A DNA stretch of 64,000 nucleotides, taken from positions 248,001-312,000 of the forward strand of contig NZ_JAERRK010000007.1 in the NCBI RefSeq assembly GCF_016741775.1, given 5' to 3'. The position numbers and the translations under genes were made by a program. The notes under the pieces were generated by a model that had not been told where the DNA came from, did not search any database, and was given only the letters and a program-made list of their open reading frames with translations. Below, piece by piece: positions 42,063 to 51,087 of the stretch. Each line of letters begins with the position of its first letter. Within the stretch, counting starts at the first letter, position 1. The DNA comes from Streptomyces actinomycinicus (GTDB lineage: Bacteria; Actinomycetota; Actinomycetes; Streptomycetales; Streptomycetaceae).

Positions 42063-43316
42063 CTAGCAGGTCAGCGGCGTCGACGGCGTCGAACGGGCCA
42101 CGTACGCCAAGCCGTCGTACTCGCCCATGAGCACCGTGGGAGCCATGGAGAAGCGGTACGTCACGCGCGGTACGCCGGCGCCGAAGGACCGCATGGACTG
42201 GGGACTCTCCAGCCACCGGGCGACGGCGGGCCGCGCCCGGCCGCCGCGGAGGTCGATCATGTGGTCCTGGGGCGTGGCCGAGGCGAGCCGGGACTCGACG
42301 GAGCGCGGACCCGCCGCGCTGATGCCGTGCTTCCTGGGCGGGCGTGTCGGGGAGTTCCCGGGGCGGGCCCGGAAGGCGCCCCGGCCGAAGAGCAGGCCCA
42401 GGGCGTAGTAGCGGTCACCGTAGTGCTCCCTGAGGTGCTGCCCCATGGCGGGTATGTCCCGCGCGTAGCGGCCGGTGCAGACGTGGCCGTTGTGGGCCCA
42501 GACGGCCACCTTTGCGGCCGGCCTCTCCTCGGCGGAGATCACCTCTTGGGCCATGTGGCGGTCCCGGGCGGCCAGCGCGCCCGTCTCCCCGGCGTCGCCG
42601 CGCAGTGGCCGCGAGGCCACGTCGGCCGCGGCCATGATCAGGCGCGCATGTTCGAGGGCCTGGCCGACGGCCGCGTCCCCGCTGTGCGCGGCAATGCGGT
42701 CGCGCTCCGCCTGGAGAAATCTCTCCAGGTCAAGGGCCTCGGCAAGGAGCTGGGTGCGCTGGGCGACGAGTGATCCCGGCCTGGCCTCCCCCAGGGTGCC
42801 GAGCAGGCCGCCGGTGATGTCCGCGCGTTGGGGTGCGAGGGTGCGCAGCACGGCGGCCAGCGCCACCAGGGACGGGCCGCACCGCTGGGGGTCGATGCCG
42901 ACGAAGCGTACGGCCCGGTCCTCGGGAACCGTGCGGTTGTGGTCGCGCATCCACCGCACGACGTCGAGCATTTCCCGGGTCCGCCAGGTCCAGAAACCGA
43001 GTCCGGCCAGCGCCTCGGCGGCATCGCCGGTTCCGTGCAGCACGTAGTCGTCGACCGCCCGGGCGGCCGAGACGCTGGCCTCCATGGCCAGTGCGGTGAA
43101 GCCCATTTCCTCCACGAGGAAGCGCAGTAACACATGTTTGAGCCGGAAGAACTCGGCCGTCCCGTGCGTCGCTTCCCCCATTCCCAGCACGCGTACGTCA
43201 CGCAGGACCTCGCGCAATGGTTCCAGGTCGCCGTGGCACGCTTCCGATGCCTCGGGGTGCAGCGTCTTCAGGGGAATGGCGTTCTCCACCAGCCATCGTC
43301 GTACCTCTTCGGTCAT
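42063..43316 (-). CDS. Erythromycin esterase-like hydrolase (EreA/succinoglycan type)
   Basis: A 417-residue enzyme. The N-terminal catalytic block is VLGMGEATHGTAEFFRLKHVLLRFLVEEMGF, with Glu and His of GEATHG acting in erythromycin esterases. VRFVGIDPQRCGPS and KVAVWAHNGHVC are the other conserved blocks. Close family members hydrolyse macrolide lactones, but many homologues have no known substrate, so macrolide resistance is possible and unproven. ATG 43316 follows AAAGGA. Confidence 0.9.
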   Translation of the reverse strand: MTEEVRRWLVENAIPLKTLHPEASEACHGDLEPLREVLRDVRVLGMGEATHGTAEFFRLKHVLLRFLVEEMGFTALAMEASVSAARAVDDYVLHGTGDAAEALAGLGFWTWRTREMLDVVRWMRDHNRTVPEDRAVRFVGIDPQRCGPSLVALAAVLRTLAPQRADITGGLLGTLGEARPGSLVAQRTQLLAEALDLERFLQAERDRIAAHSGDAAVGQALEHARLIMAAADVASRPLRGDAGETGALAARDRHMAQEVISAEERPAAKVAVWAHNGHVCTGRYARDIPAMGQHLREHYGDRYYALGLLFGRGAFRARPGNSPTRPPRKHGISAAGPRSVESRLASATPQDHMIDLRGGRARPAVARWLESPQSMRSFGAGVPRVTYRFSMAPTVLMGEYDGLAYVARSTPSTPLTC

Positions 43317-43476
43317 CGCCGATTCCTTTCGCGCCGAGCTTCGGTCCACGTGAGGCTAGCCGTCGTGCGATCGCGTGACGTGCGCGTGGCGAGCGGGGAC
43401 TGGGTGGAGAGCACAGGGCGTTCTTGGGGTATAGGGGTGACGTCGCTGCCCCTTCCGCGAGAGAGGTGTCCTGGCC

Positions 43477-43902
43477 ATGGCTGACGAGGCCCTGCTGTTC
43501 GTTCTCCCCGAGCGTCATCCGCGCCTGGGTGCGGCCCTGTCCGCGGTGGGCGAGCTGGAGTGTTCCCAGAGCCCTGCGGTGCTGGGCTGGCTCCAGGCGC
43601 ATGGCATCCCCGTGTCTTCCGAGCACGTCAGGATCGTCCCGGCGGGAGCGGAGGTCCTCATTCCAGAGGACGCGGAGCGGCTGCCGGTTCCCCTCAGCGA
43701 GGAGGAGACGCTGCGGGTCGAGCACGCGTGCGCTCCGCGGTCGGTGACGGACATGGAGTCGGAGCTGCTCGGTTTCCGGGACACCACACAGGACTGGCAG
43801 TCGCTGGTGCACCGTGCGCTCACCGCCGGGATTCCCGCGCCGCGCATCGCACAGCTCACCGGCCTGGACCCCCAGGACATCGTCCGGGCCGCCGGGGACT
43901 GA
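43477..43902 (+). CDS. Hypothetical protein (DUF6003-like)
   Basis: A 141-residue protein: LLFVLPERHPRLGAALSAVG, ERLPVPLSEEETLRVEHA and a C-terminal HTH-like ALTAGIPAPRIAQLTGLDPQDIVRAAG. It matches my recollection of the streptomycete DUF6003 group. The C-terminal helix-turn-helix hints at nucleic acid or protein binding. AGAGAGG lies upstream of the ATG. Confidence 0.75.
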   Translation: MADEALLFVLPERHPRLGAALSAVGELECSQSPAVLGWLQAHGIPVSSEHVRIVPAGAEVLIPEDAERLPVPLSEEETLRVEHACAPRSVTDMESELLGFRDTTQDWQSLVHRALTAGIPAPRIAQLTGLDPQDIVRAAGD

Positions 43903-43990
43903 TCCACCGAGTCGCCTCTCCCGGAGCCGCCTGCGCGAGCCGGACTCGCTGTTCGCGGACCGCGGACACGGCCACGCCGTCCGCCTCGGT

Positions 43991-44551
43991 CTACTCCGAC
44001 GGCGACCAGGGGGCGGACAGCAGATCGGCGACGCTGCGCCGGTCGCGACGCTCCGGCGGCTCTTCCGCCGCCTTGCCCAACGCGATCATGGAGATGATCA
44101 CCCATCCCGGGTTGGGGCCCAGTTCCTTGGTGAGGCCTTCCATGTCGAAGGCCCGGAACTGGTGGGCGGCCAGTCCCATCGCCTGGGCCTGGACGGTCAT
44201 GTGGGCGATGGCCTGACCGAGGTCGTAGTCCGCGAACTCGGAGTAGAGCAGCCGCGTGTCGCCGACATGCCGGCGCGCCAACGTGACGACGAGCAGGGCT
44301 GCGTCCGTCGCCCACCGGGCCGAGCTGGGCGCGAGGTGGCGGACCACCCGTTCGTGGTCCGGCTCACCGGGCCGGCTCGTGAAGAAGCCCCAGGGCTGGG
44401 AGTTCCCAGCGGACGGCGCCCACCGCGCGGCTTCGAGCAACAAGCCGAGGGAGTGGTCGTCGAGTACGGTCGACGGATCGAACGCGTAGGGGCTGAACCG
44501 TTCTGCCAGCAGGGGATGGATACCGCAGGGCGGTTCTTGATCACGTTGCAT
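43991..44551 (-). CDS. Nitroreductase-family protein
   Basis: A 186-residue FMN-dependent nitroreductase. RFSPYAFDPSTVLDD and LLEAARWAPSAGNSQPWGFF form the FMN-binding N-terminus; DLGQAIAHMTVQAQAMGLAAHQF is the family helix, and LGPNPGWVIISMIALGKAAEEPPERRDR the C-terminus. It probably reduces nitro compounds or quinones with NAD(P)H. ATG 44551 follows GGGA; upstream frame is not coding-like. Confidence 0.9.
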   Translation of the reverse strand: MQRDQEPPCGIHPLLAERFSPYAFDPSTVLDDHSLGLLLEAARWAPSAGNSQPWGFFTSRPGEPDHERVVRHLAPSSARWATDAALLVVTLARRHVGDTRLLYSEFADYDLGQAIAHMTVQAQAMGLAAHQFRAFDMEGLTKELGPNPGWVIISMIALGKAAEEPPERRDRRSVADLLSAPWSPSE

Positions 44552-44768
44552 GTCCCGGTGCAACCGACCACCGCACGGGCGTATTCCGGCAGGGGGCCTC
44601 GCCAGGCTCAGCAGCGTCCGCCCCTGGTCACGACAGCGCGGCGAGCGGCCCAGCCTCAGGCGCCGGCACTCCGGCTGCCCCGGGGCACGGAAGCCGGAGA
44701 GACATGTGGTGAGGCCGGCCCACGGTGCCGGAACCCGGTTAGGCCGATGTCGGTGCCGGGATGGCACA

Positions 44769-44774
44769 TAGGAT
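44769..44774 (+). promoter_or_regulatory. Candidate -10 box for a leaderless start
   Basis: TAGGAT, close to the TAGGNT consensus of actinobacterial housekeeping promoters, ends 7 bases before the ATG at 44782. Confidence 0.4.
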
Positions 44775-44781
44775 CGCCGGC

Positions 44782-45522
44782 ATGGCACTGCGACCTGTTC
44801 AGGTGAACCTGAAGGCCTTCGACGCATCGGCGGTCGGCCGGTTCTGGGCGGAGGCGCTCGGCTGGACTGCGTACACCCCCGGCGTGGTCACCTACGTCGG
44901 TCCCGCCGGCGGTCTCGTCTGGCCGGACCCGGTGCACGTCTGCGTCGACGTCATTCCCGTCCCGGAACCCAAGACGGCGACGAAGAACCGGATGCACCTC
45001 GATCTCGCCACCGTCTCCGCGGCCCACCACACGGAGTTGGTCGCGCGCCTCGAAGCCCTGGGTGCGACACCCGTCGACGTGGGGCAGGGGCAGGTGCCGT
45101 GGACGGTGCTCGCCGACCCGGAGGGCAACGAGTTCTGTGTACTGGAGCCTCGTGAGGTCTACCGGGACACCGGGCCGATCGCCGCGATGGTGGTCGACTG
45201 CGCGGATCCGCGGGCCATGGCCCGGTTCTGGGGCGAGGCGATCGACTGGACCCTGCACGAAGTGACGGACGATCACGCGGTGCTGCGCTCCGCCAAGGGT
45301 GTCGGTGCGTATCTCGAGTTCCTCCGCACGCCCGGTGTGAAGACCGTGCCGGACCGCGTCCACCTCGACCTGCTGCCCTACCCCGGCGACGACAAGGAGG
45401 CGGAGGTGGCCCGGCTGCGGGCCCTCGGCGCCACCGACCTCGACATCGGCCAGGGCGACGTCCCGTGGACGTGCCTGACCGACCCGGAGGGCCACGAGTT
45501 CTGCGTCCTCGCCCTCCCCTGA
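44782..45522 (+). CDS. Two-domain VOC-superfamily (glyoxalase/bleomycin-resistance-like) protein
   Basis: A 246-residue protein of two VOC modules (about residues 3-118 and 128-245). Each ends in an almost identical block, VPWTVLADPEGNEFCVLEP and VPWTCLTDPEGHEFCVLAL, with the metal-ligand Glu of NEFCVL/HEFCVL. Such proteins bind drugs or catalyse metal-dependent reactions; substrate unknown. It is separated by 230 bp from the divergent nitroreductase. Confidence 0.88.
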   Translation: MALRPVQVNLKAFDASAVGRFWAEALGWTAYTPGVVTYVGPAGGLVWPDPVHVCVDVIPVPEPKTATKNRMHLDLATVSAAHHTELVARLEALGATPVDVGQGQVPWTVLADPEGNEFCVLEPREVYRDTGPIAAMVVDCADPRAMARFWGEAIDWTLHEVTDDHAVLRSAKGVGAYLEFLRTPGVKTVPDRVHLDLLPYPGDDKEAEVARLRALGATDLDIGQGDVPWTCLTDPEGHEFCVLALP

Positions 45523-45630
45523 CGCGGGGCCACACCGACCGGAGTTCAGCAGCGGTCCAAGCGATGACACGGTGTCACTGGACCGCAGGGGATGGCATGA
45601 TGGCCCTCATGACGATCTACCGAAAGGCCG

Positions 45631-46098
45631 ATGCCGCGTAGCCGGCCCGGCGCACTGCGCGCGCCACAGACCCCCCACTTCGGCTGGAGCCTGCCTCCGG
45701 ACCGGATCCACGGACTCTCCGCCCGAACCAGCCTCGCGATCCATCGAGTGGAGCGGCTCTCGGGCGACTACTACATCTACCCCGGCGCCACTGACCGTGC
45801 CCTGCGGGAGTATCGCGCCTTTTTCCAACCGCCGGGACGTCGGCCCTTGTACCCGCAGGAGACGACGTGTTCGTGCCGCGGCTGTTCCTTCTACGACGTG
45901 CGGCACGCCCGCGACGTGCTTGAACAGGTCGTGCAGCAGTTGCCTTTCAGGCCCCGCGCCGAACTCGAAGGCCACGTACGTGTCCTGGACTCCAGATACC
46001 GGGAGCGCACGCTGCCGGATCCGTTCGCCGCTCGTCGGCAGTGGCGTTCCGACCGCTGGTGGAGACGTCGCCTGGCCAGGAGCCCTGAAGCCGGATGA
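45631..46098 (+). CDS. Hypothetical protein
   Basis: A 155-residue basic protein with PQTPHFGWSLPPDRIHGLSA, VERLSGDYYIYPGATDRALR, a CSCRGC cysteine cluster (about residue 90) and DVLEQVVQQLPFRPRAELEG. AAAGG precedes the ATG by 5 bases. The cysteine cluster may bind zinc. No family was recognised; composition looks genuinely coding. Confidence 0.6.
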   Translation: MPRSRPGALRAPQTPHFGWSLPPDRIHGLSARTSLAIHRVERLSGDYYIYPGATDRALREYRAFFQPPGRRPLYPQETTCSCRGCSFYDVRHARDVLEQVVQQLPFRPRAELEGHVRVLDSRYRERTLPDPFAARRQWRSDRWWRRRLARSPEAG

Positions 46099-46229
46099 GA
46101 GCCAGGGCCAGAGGCAAGCGGCCCTTCCTCCTGCGATGAGGGCGCGCATGGCGTCGGGGTGACCGGCTGCCTGGTGGTACCGGTTGTGCGCCGCCTTCTA
46201 CGGAGCCACCGATGTCCCTTTGATCATCG

Positions 46230-46249
46230 AATAGGTACCCGTACCTATT
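46230..46249. promoter_or_regulatory. 20-bp perfect palindrome, candidate operator
   Basis: AATAGGTAC-CC-GTACCTATT: two perfect 9-base arms separated by 2 bases, AT-rich against its surroundings. It has the size and symmetry of a dimeric repressor site. On the minus strand an ATG follows 9 bp beyond it (46227-46229 side) but the frame stops after nine codons. Confidence 0.6.
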
Positions 46250-46556
46250 GAATGCCGCCAGAACGGCCATCTTGGGTGGGAGGAGCCACCCGACCCGCCG
46301 GCGCAGGAGGACGTCGACATGAGGCTCCATGCTCCGCCCAGCCCCGCACAGGTCCACCGCCGCCTGCGGCGCCGGTGCGCCCCACAGCCGCTCACCGTCA
46401 GGCGCTGATCCACTACGCCGAGAATGCGGGGCGGTATCAGGCGGCCCCCAGCCGTAGGACGTCCCGGACTCACGCGTTGCTCACAGCCGCCGTCGCGCCA
46501 TGCCGGCACGGCCTGCTCACGTGCGGACCCCCACGGCCGCAGGGCCCCTCCGCCGC

Positions 46557-46667
46557 GGCTCACCGGGGTGCTGCCCCCGAGTCACTCCCCCACGGCTCAC
46601 CGGGATGCCGCCCCCGAGTCACTCCCCCACGGCTCACCGGGATGCCGCCCCCGAGTCACTCCCCCAC
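46557..46667 (+). repeat. Three 37-bp direct repeats upstream of cvnA
   Basis: Units at 46557-46593, 46594-46630 and 46631-46667. The second and third are identical; the first differs at two positions. Each contains GGCTCACCGGG and GAGTCACTCCCCCAC. They lie directly before the cvnA ribosome-binding site GAGGAAAAG. Confidence 0.92.
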
Positions 46668-46685
46668 GTACGAGGAAAAGTCACC

Positions 46686-49289
46686 ATGAACACAGCAGAC
46701 CACCCCACCGCTTCGGCGAGCAGGTGCTCCAGCAGGCACCGGGCGCCGTCGTTCAGGGACCGAGGCGAGAGTCGGCTGCTCCGCTTCGGCGGCAGGTCCA
46801 TCCGCACCAAGATCATCGCACTGCTGGTGATCCCGCTGGTCTCCCTGGTGGCCCTGTGGGCCTACGCGTCGCTCACGGCAGCCGGGGACGTCCGCAGCCT
46901 GCTCAAGGCCGACGACACCTACGATCGCCTCGGCGGTCCGGTGGCGGCACTCGCGGAGGGCATCCAGGCCGAGCGCCGCGCCGCGGTGGCGGCACTGGCC
47001 GACCCGGACGACGACGGGGCCCAGCTCACTGTGCGCCGGAGCAGGGCCGAGACGGACCGCCTGGCGTCGGCCGTGCGCCGCCGGGCTCAGGGCGATGCCG
47101 TCCAGAACCTCGACACCGCACAGCGCGCCACGTTCACCGACGTGCTGAACGCCCTCGACGAGCTGGGTTCCCTCAGGAGTCGCACCGATCACCGCTCGGG
47201 CTCCTGGGACCAGGTCATGCACCAGTACAACCAGGTACTGACGCCCGCCCTCCGATTCCGGACCTCTTTCACCGCGCTGCGGGCCGACCGGCTGGCCCAG
47301 CGCAGCGCCGTGCACAACGAGATGGTCAGGGCACGCGAGTACCTCTCCCAGGAGGACGCCGCCATCAAGGGTGTGTACGCCACCATGTCCCGCGGTGCGG
47401 CACCCACGGAGAACCAGTACCGGGTGCTGGACTCCGCGCTGGAAGCACACATGCTCCTCTTCGACGACCACCTGCCGGAGTTCTCGGCCGGGGACCGTGC
47501 GGCCTACGACCGGTTCCTGGCGAGCCCGGCCTGGCAGGAGCTCGAGCACCGCGAGAACGACTTCCTGGCTCACGAGGTGACGGAGAGCGACACCCTCAGC
47601 GAGCACGGGACCGAGGCGGGCACGGCCGGCATCGCGAAGTGGCGGGATGCCGCACACGCGGCGGTCGCCGACCTCGGCCGGATCAACAACCGTCTCGCCG
47701 CCAGCCTGAGCCAACAGGCCGAGCACGATGCCCAGAGCATGATCCGTGGAACGGTCATCGCCGGTGGAATCGGCCTGATCGCCGTCGTTCTCTCCGTCCT
47801 CGTATCGATGTTGATCGGCCGGTCACTCGTCCGGCAACTGGTGAGGCTGCGCAACGCAGCGGAGCACCTCGCCACCCAACGGCTGCCTGACGTCATGCGC
47901 CGGCTCCGCACGGGCGAGACCGTCGACGTGGCGGAGGCAGCGCCGCCGCTCGACTTCGGACCCAACGAGATCGGCCAGGTCGGCCGGGCGTTCAACGTCA
48001 TCCAGCACGCGGCGGTCGAGGCAGCGGTGGAACAGGCTGAGCTGCGGCGCGCCGCCGCCTCCGTCTTCGTCAACCTCGCCCGGCGCAGCCAGGTCCTGCT
48101 CCACCGCCAGCTGACGATGCTCGACGACATGGAACGCCGTACGGAGGACCCGGACGACCTCGGGAACCTGTTCCGCCTGGACCATCTGACCACCCGCATG
48201 CGCCGCCACGCCGAAGGCCTGATCATCCTGTCAGGGGGCTCACCGGGCCGCGCCTGGCGACGGTCCGTGCCCGTGATCGACGTCGTGCGGGCCGCCGTCG
48301 CGGAGGTCGAGGACTACCCGCGGATCTTCCTCCGGTCGTTCCCCCAGACCTCGCTGGTGGGCCCGGCCGTCGGCGACGTCACGCACCTGGTGGCCGAACT
48401 CCTCGAGAACGCGACGGCCTACTCCCCGCCGGGAAGCGCCGTCACCGTGATCGCGGAAGTCGCGGCCAACGGATTCATCCTTGAGATCGAGGACCGTGGC
48501 ATCGGCATGGGCGCCGAGGCGCGTGCCGAGGCGCAGCGCCGGCTCAGTGACGAGCAGGAGCACGGCCTGCCGGATGCCCAGCGTCTGGGGTTGTTCGTGG
48601 TGAACCGCCTGGCCCGCAAGCACGGCATCAAGGTCTCACTGAAGGAATCGGCGTACGGAGGCACCAGCGCCGTCCTCCTCATACCGACCGAGCTGATGGA
48701 GGGCCTCCGACCGGTGGCGGCGCCCGGGGGCCACGAGTCGCCCGCCGTTGCCCAGTCCTCCGACGAGGCCGTGGAGCAGATGCCCCTGGCGAACGCACTC
48801 CGGCTGGGACGTGGCCTGTCGATGATCAACGCTCCGGGCACGGGGGGCGCCGCAGCTTCGGCCGCCGCCACCCGGCCCGTGAGGCACCGTCCGGTCTCCT
48901 CCGCGGATGCCGGCACGGCGAACACGGCCGGCGAGGACGATCCCGGCGCCCTGCCCCACCGTCGTCCCCCCGCAGCGCATACGGCCCACAGCCGGCGGGA
49001 TCACCTCACCCCCCAGCGGCGGGACGACGGCCGGCCGCCCGCGCGGCCCGAAAGGGAGGCGAGCACGGACGGACTGCCCCGCAGGGTCCGCCAGTCGAGC
49101 CTGGCTCCCCAGTTGCGAGGTGCCGGCTCCCGTCCCACCGCCGACGGTTCCCCCGCCCGGTCCAGCCGCGAACGGTCACCTGAAGAGGCCCGCGCGGCGG
49201 TGGCCTCCTTCTCCCAGGGACTGGCCCGCGGGAAGGCAGAGGGTACCGGCCCTGCGGCAGACGCCTGGAACGAAGGAACCCGTCGGTGA
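46686..49289 (+). CDS. cvnA: Conservon sensor histidine-kinase-like protein CvnA
   Basis: An 867-residue membrane sensor. Transmembrane helix 1 is at about residues 43-61 (IIALLVIPLVSLVALWAYA) and helix 2 at about 357-377, enclosing a helical extracellular nitrate/nitrite-sensor-like domain. A HAMP-like region, a helical segment (SVFVNLARRSQVLLHRQLTMLDDMERR) and a HATPase domain (about 565-670, LVAELLENATAYSPPGSAV; DRGIGMGAEA) follow, then a disordered Pro/Arg-rich tail. This is the first gene of the cvnABCD set, whose products form a membrane GTPase-signalling complex in streptomycetes. ATG 46686 follows GAGG. Confidence 0.93.
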   Translation: MNTADHPTASASRCSSRHRAPSFRDRGESRLLRFGGRSIRTKIIALLVIPLVSLVALWAYASLTAAGDVRSLLKADDTYDRLGGPVAALAEGIQAERRAAVAALADPDDDGAQLTVRRSRAETDRLASAVRRRAQGDAVQNLDTAQRATFTDVLNALDELGSLRSRTDHRSGSWDQVMHQYNQVLTPALRFRTSFTALRADRLAQRSAVHNEMVRAREYLSQEDAAIKGVYATMSRGAAPTENQYRVLDSALEAHMLLFDDHLPEFSAGDRAAYDRFLASPAWQELEHRENDFLAHEVTESDTLSEHGTEAGTAGIAKWRDAAHAAVADLGRINNRLAASLSQQAEHDAQSMIRGTVIAGGIGLIAVVLSVLVSMLIGRSLVRQLVRLRNAAEHLATQRLPDVMRRLRTGETVDVAEAAPPLDFGPNEIGQVGRAFNVIQHAAVEAAVEQAELRRAAASVFVNLARRSQVLLHRQLTMLDDMERRTEDPDDLGNLFRLDHLTTRMRRHAEGLIILSGGSPGRAWRRSVPVIDVVRAAVAEVEDYPRIFLRSFPQTSLVGPAVGDVTHLVAELLENATAYSPPGSAVTVIAEVAANGFILEIEDRGIGMGAEARAEAQRRLSDEQEHGLPDAQRLGLFVVNRLARKHGIKVSLKESAYGGTSAVLLIPTELMEGLRPVAAPGGHESPAVAQSSDEAVEQMPLANALRLGRGLSMINAPGTGGAAASAAATRPVRHRPVSSADAGTANTAGEDDPGALPHRRPPAAHTAHSRRDHLTPQRRDDGRPPARPEREASTDGLPRRVRQSSLAPQLRGAGSRPTADGSPARSSRERSPEEARAAVASFSQGLARGKAEGTGPAADAWNEGTRR

Positions 49290-49717
49290 ACACAGCGCAG
49301 TTGTCCAACACGCTCAATTGGCTGCTCGACGACCTGGTCCACCGGGTCATCACCGCCCGGCACGCCATCATCCTGTCCAACGACGGTCTGGCGACCGGTG
49401 CCTCGGCCGGCCTTTCCCGTGAGGACGCCGAGCACCTCGCGGCGGTGGCATCCGGGTTCCACAGTCTCGCCAAGGGCGCCGGACGGCACTTCGGTGCGGG
49501 CTCCGTCCGGCAGACCATGGTCGAGCTGGACGAGGCGTTTCTCTTCATCACCGCAGCGGGCGACGGCAGTTGCCTCGCGGTCATCAGCGGCGCGGAGGCG
49601 GACGTCGGTCAGGTCGCCTACGAGATGGCCCTGCTCGTCAAGCGCGTCGGGGAGCATCTGCGGACCGCCCCCAGGGCACTGGGGCGCGCGACCGCCTCAG
49701 GGGGGAGAAGAGCATGA
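49286..49717 (+). CDS. cvnB: Conservon roadblock/LC7 protein CvnB
   Basis: A 143-residue roadblock/LC7 domain: LNWLLDDLVHRVITARHAII at the N-terminus and GLSREDAEHLAAVASGFHSLA centrally. These domains regulate small Ras-like GTPases, here CvnD. It starts at a GTG that overlaps the cvnA stop and ends in an ATGA overlap with cvnC. Confidence 0.95.
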   Translation: MNTAQLSNTLNWLLDDLVHRVITARHAIILSNDGLATGASAGLSREDAEHLAAVASGFHSLAKGAGRHFGAGSVRQTMVELDEAFLFITAAGDGSCLAVISGAEADVGQVAYEMALLVKRVGEHLRTAPRALGRATASGGRRA

Positions 49718-50187
49718 CGAGACCCGTCGGCACGACGCCGTCGTCCTTCCCCGGCCCCGCCGCGCTCGGCGCTCACGGCATGGTGGCCGGTGCGGGGTCC
49801 CTGGACCGCGGGCCGGGACGGTGGTACGACGACGAGGCTGGTCCCATCGTGCGGCCGTACACGATGACGCGGGGGCGCACCCGCCCGGCCGGTGACGTGT
49901 TCATCGACCTCATCGCCATCGTCAGCGCCGTACCCGGCGACGACGCCGGACTCACCGACCAGCGTCTGCAGAGCCCCGAGTACCGGGACATTCTCGGCCT
50001 GTGCCGGGAACCGCTCACCCTCGCCGACCTCGGTTCCGCGACCGGCCTGCCCCTGGGCGTGATCCGGGTCCTGCTCGGCGATCTCGGCACGAACGGGCTG
50101 ATCAGCATCACCCGTCCCGTTCCCCCCGCACAGCTGCCCGACGAGAGCATTCTGAGAGAGGTACTGGATGGCCTTCGTGTGCTCTGA
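49714..50187 (+). CDS. cvnC: Conservon DUF742 protein CvnC
   Basis: A 157-residue DUF742 protein. The region GPIVRPYTMTRGRTRP (about 42-57) and the winged-helix-like EPLTLADLGSATGLPLGVIRVLLGDLGTNGLI (about 102-133) are family hallmarks. The N-terminal 40 residues are a Gly/Pro-rich extension. It overlaps cvnB by 4 bases and cvnD by 20 bases. Confidence 0.95.
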   Translation: MTRPVGTTPSSFPGPAALGAHGMVAGAGSLDRGPGRWYDDEAGPIVRPYTMTRGRTRPAGDVFIDLIAIVSAVPGDDAGLTDQRLQSPEYRDILGLCREPLTLADLGSATGLPLGVIRVLLGDLGTNGLISITRPVPPAQLPDESILREVLDGLRVL

Positions 50188-50803
50188 CCACAGCGGGTCC
50201 GGCGAGGCACGGCACCAGCCCGAATCCGCTCCGGTGGCCCTGAAGATCCTGGTCGCCGGAGGCTTCGGCGTGGGCAAGACGACGCTCGTCGGCTCGGTCA
50301 GTGAGATCCGTCCGCTGCGCACCGAGGAGCGCCTCAGCGAGTCCGGCCGCTGGGTCGACGACACCACGGGTGTGGAGGAGAAGAACACCACCACCGTGGC
50401 CATGGACTTCGGCCGGATCGACATACGTCGGGGCCTGTCGGTGTACTTGTTCGGCACGCCCGGGCAGGACCGCTTCTGGTTCCTGTGGGACGAGCTGGCC
50501 ATAGGTGCACTCGGCGCGGTGGTCCTGGCCGACACCCGGCGGCTGGAAGACTGCTTTCCCTCGGTCGACTTCTTCGAGGACCGTGGAATCCCCTTCGTCG
50601 TCGGAGTCAACTGCTTCGACGGCTCTCGCCGCTACCCGGCGGGGGACGTCCGCACCGCCCTCGACCTCGGCACGGATGTACCGGTACGACTGTGCGATGT
50701 CCGGGTGCGCGACCATGACAAGGAGCTGCTGATCGCCGTGGTGGAACACGCGCTCGGTGCGAGGGGCGTGCGGCAGGAACCCGGGGGACCGCCTGACTTC
50801 TGA
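50168..50803 (+). CDS. cvnD: Conservon Ras-like GTP-binding protein CvnD
   Basis: A 211-residue GTPase. Walker A is GGFGVGKTTLVGSV (about residues 31-44), switch II is LFGTPGQDRFWFLWDEL with DxxG replaced by GTPGQ as in the CvnD family, and the base-recognition stretch is VGVNCFDG. The start lies inside cvnC. It completes the cvnABCD operon. Confidence 0.95.
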   Translation: MAFVCSDHSGSGEARHQPESAPVALKILVAGGFGVGKTTLVGSVSEIRPLRTEERLSESGRWVDDTTGVEEKNTTTVAMDFGRIDIRRGLSVYLFGTPGQDRFWFLWDELAIGALGAVVLADTRRLEDCFPSVDFFEDRGIPFVVGVNCFDGSRRYPAGDVRTALDLGTDVPVRLCDVRVRDHDKELLIAVVEHALGARGVRQEPGGPPDF

Positions 50804-51087
50804 GCACCGCCGGCGGACACGGACCGCCTGAACGGCTTCCCTCAGCGCGGACGGTGAGGGTTGCCTGTCGCGGCCGTGTCACCCGCCCCCGCCCCGGACC
50901 CACGGCATGGCGGCGCGCGCCGGGTGGCAGTCGGCTCGTCAGGGGCGCGGGACCCCTCCGCGCGCCTCAGCTCATCGGACCCGGGCCTCCGTGAGGCGTC
51001 GACGAGCGGACGGCGGCCGGGTAGGCATGGGGTGGTCGCACCAACCGGATCGATCAACGCTCGCAGTGAGCGAGCAGTGGGGGAAAC

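Larger units (their letters stand above)
46099..46685. other. 587-bp region upstream of the conservon
   Basis: No intact gene. It holds an orphan 20-bp palindrome (46230-46249) with a minus-strand ATG just beyond it that reads only nine codons to a stop, and the three 37-bp repeats that end 18 bp before the cvnA ATG. Confidence 0.6.

Noticed and set aside
46557..46667. CRISPR array
   Set aside because: The 37-bp units are directly adjacent with no unique spacers and no cas genes nearby.
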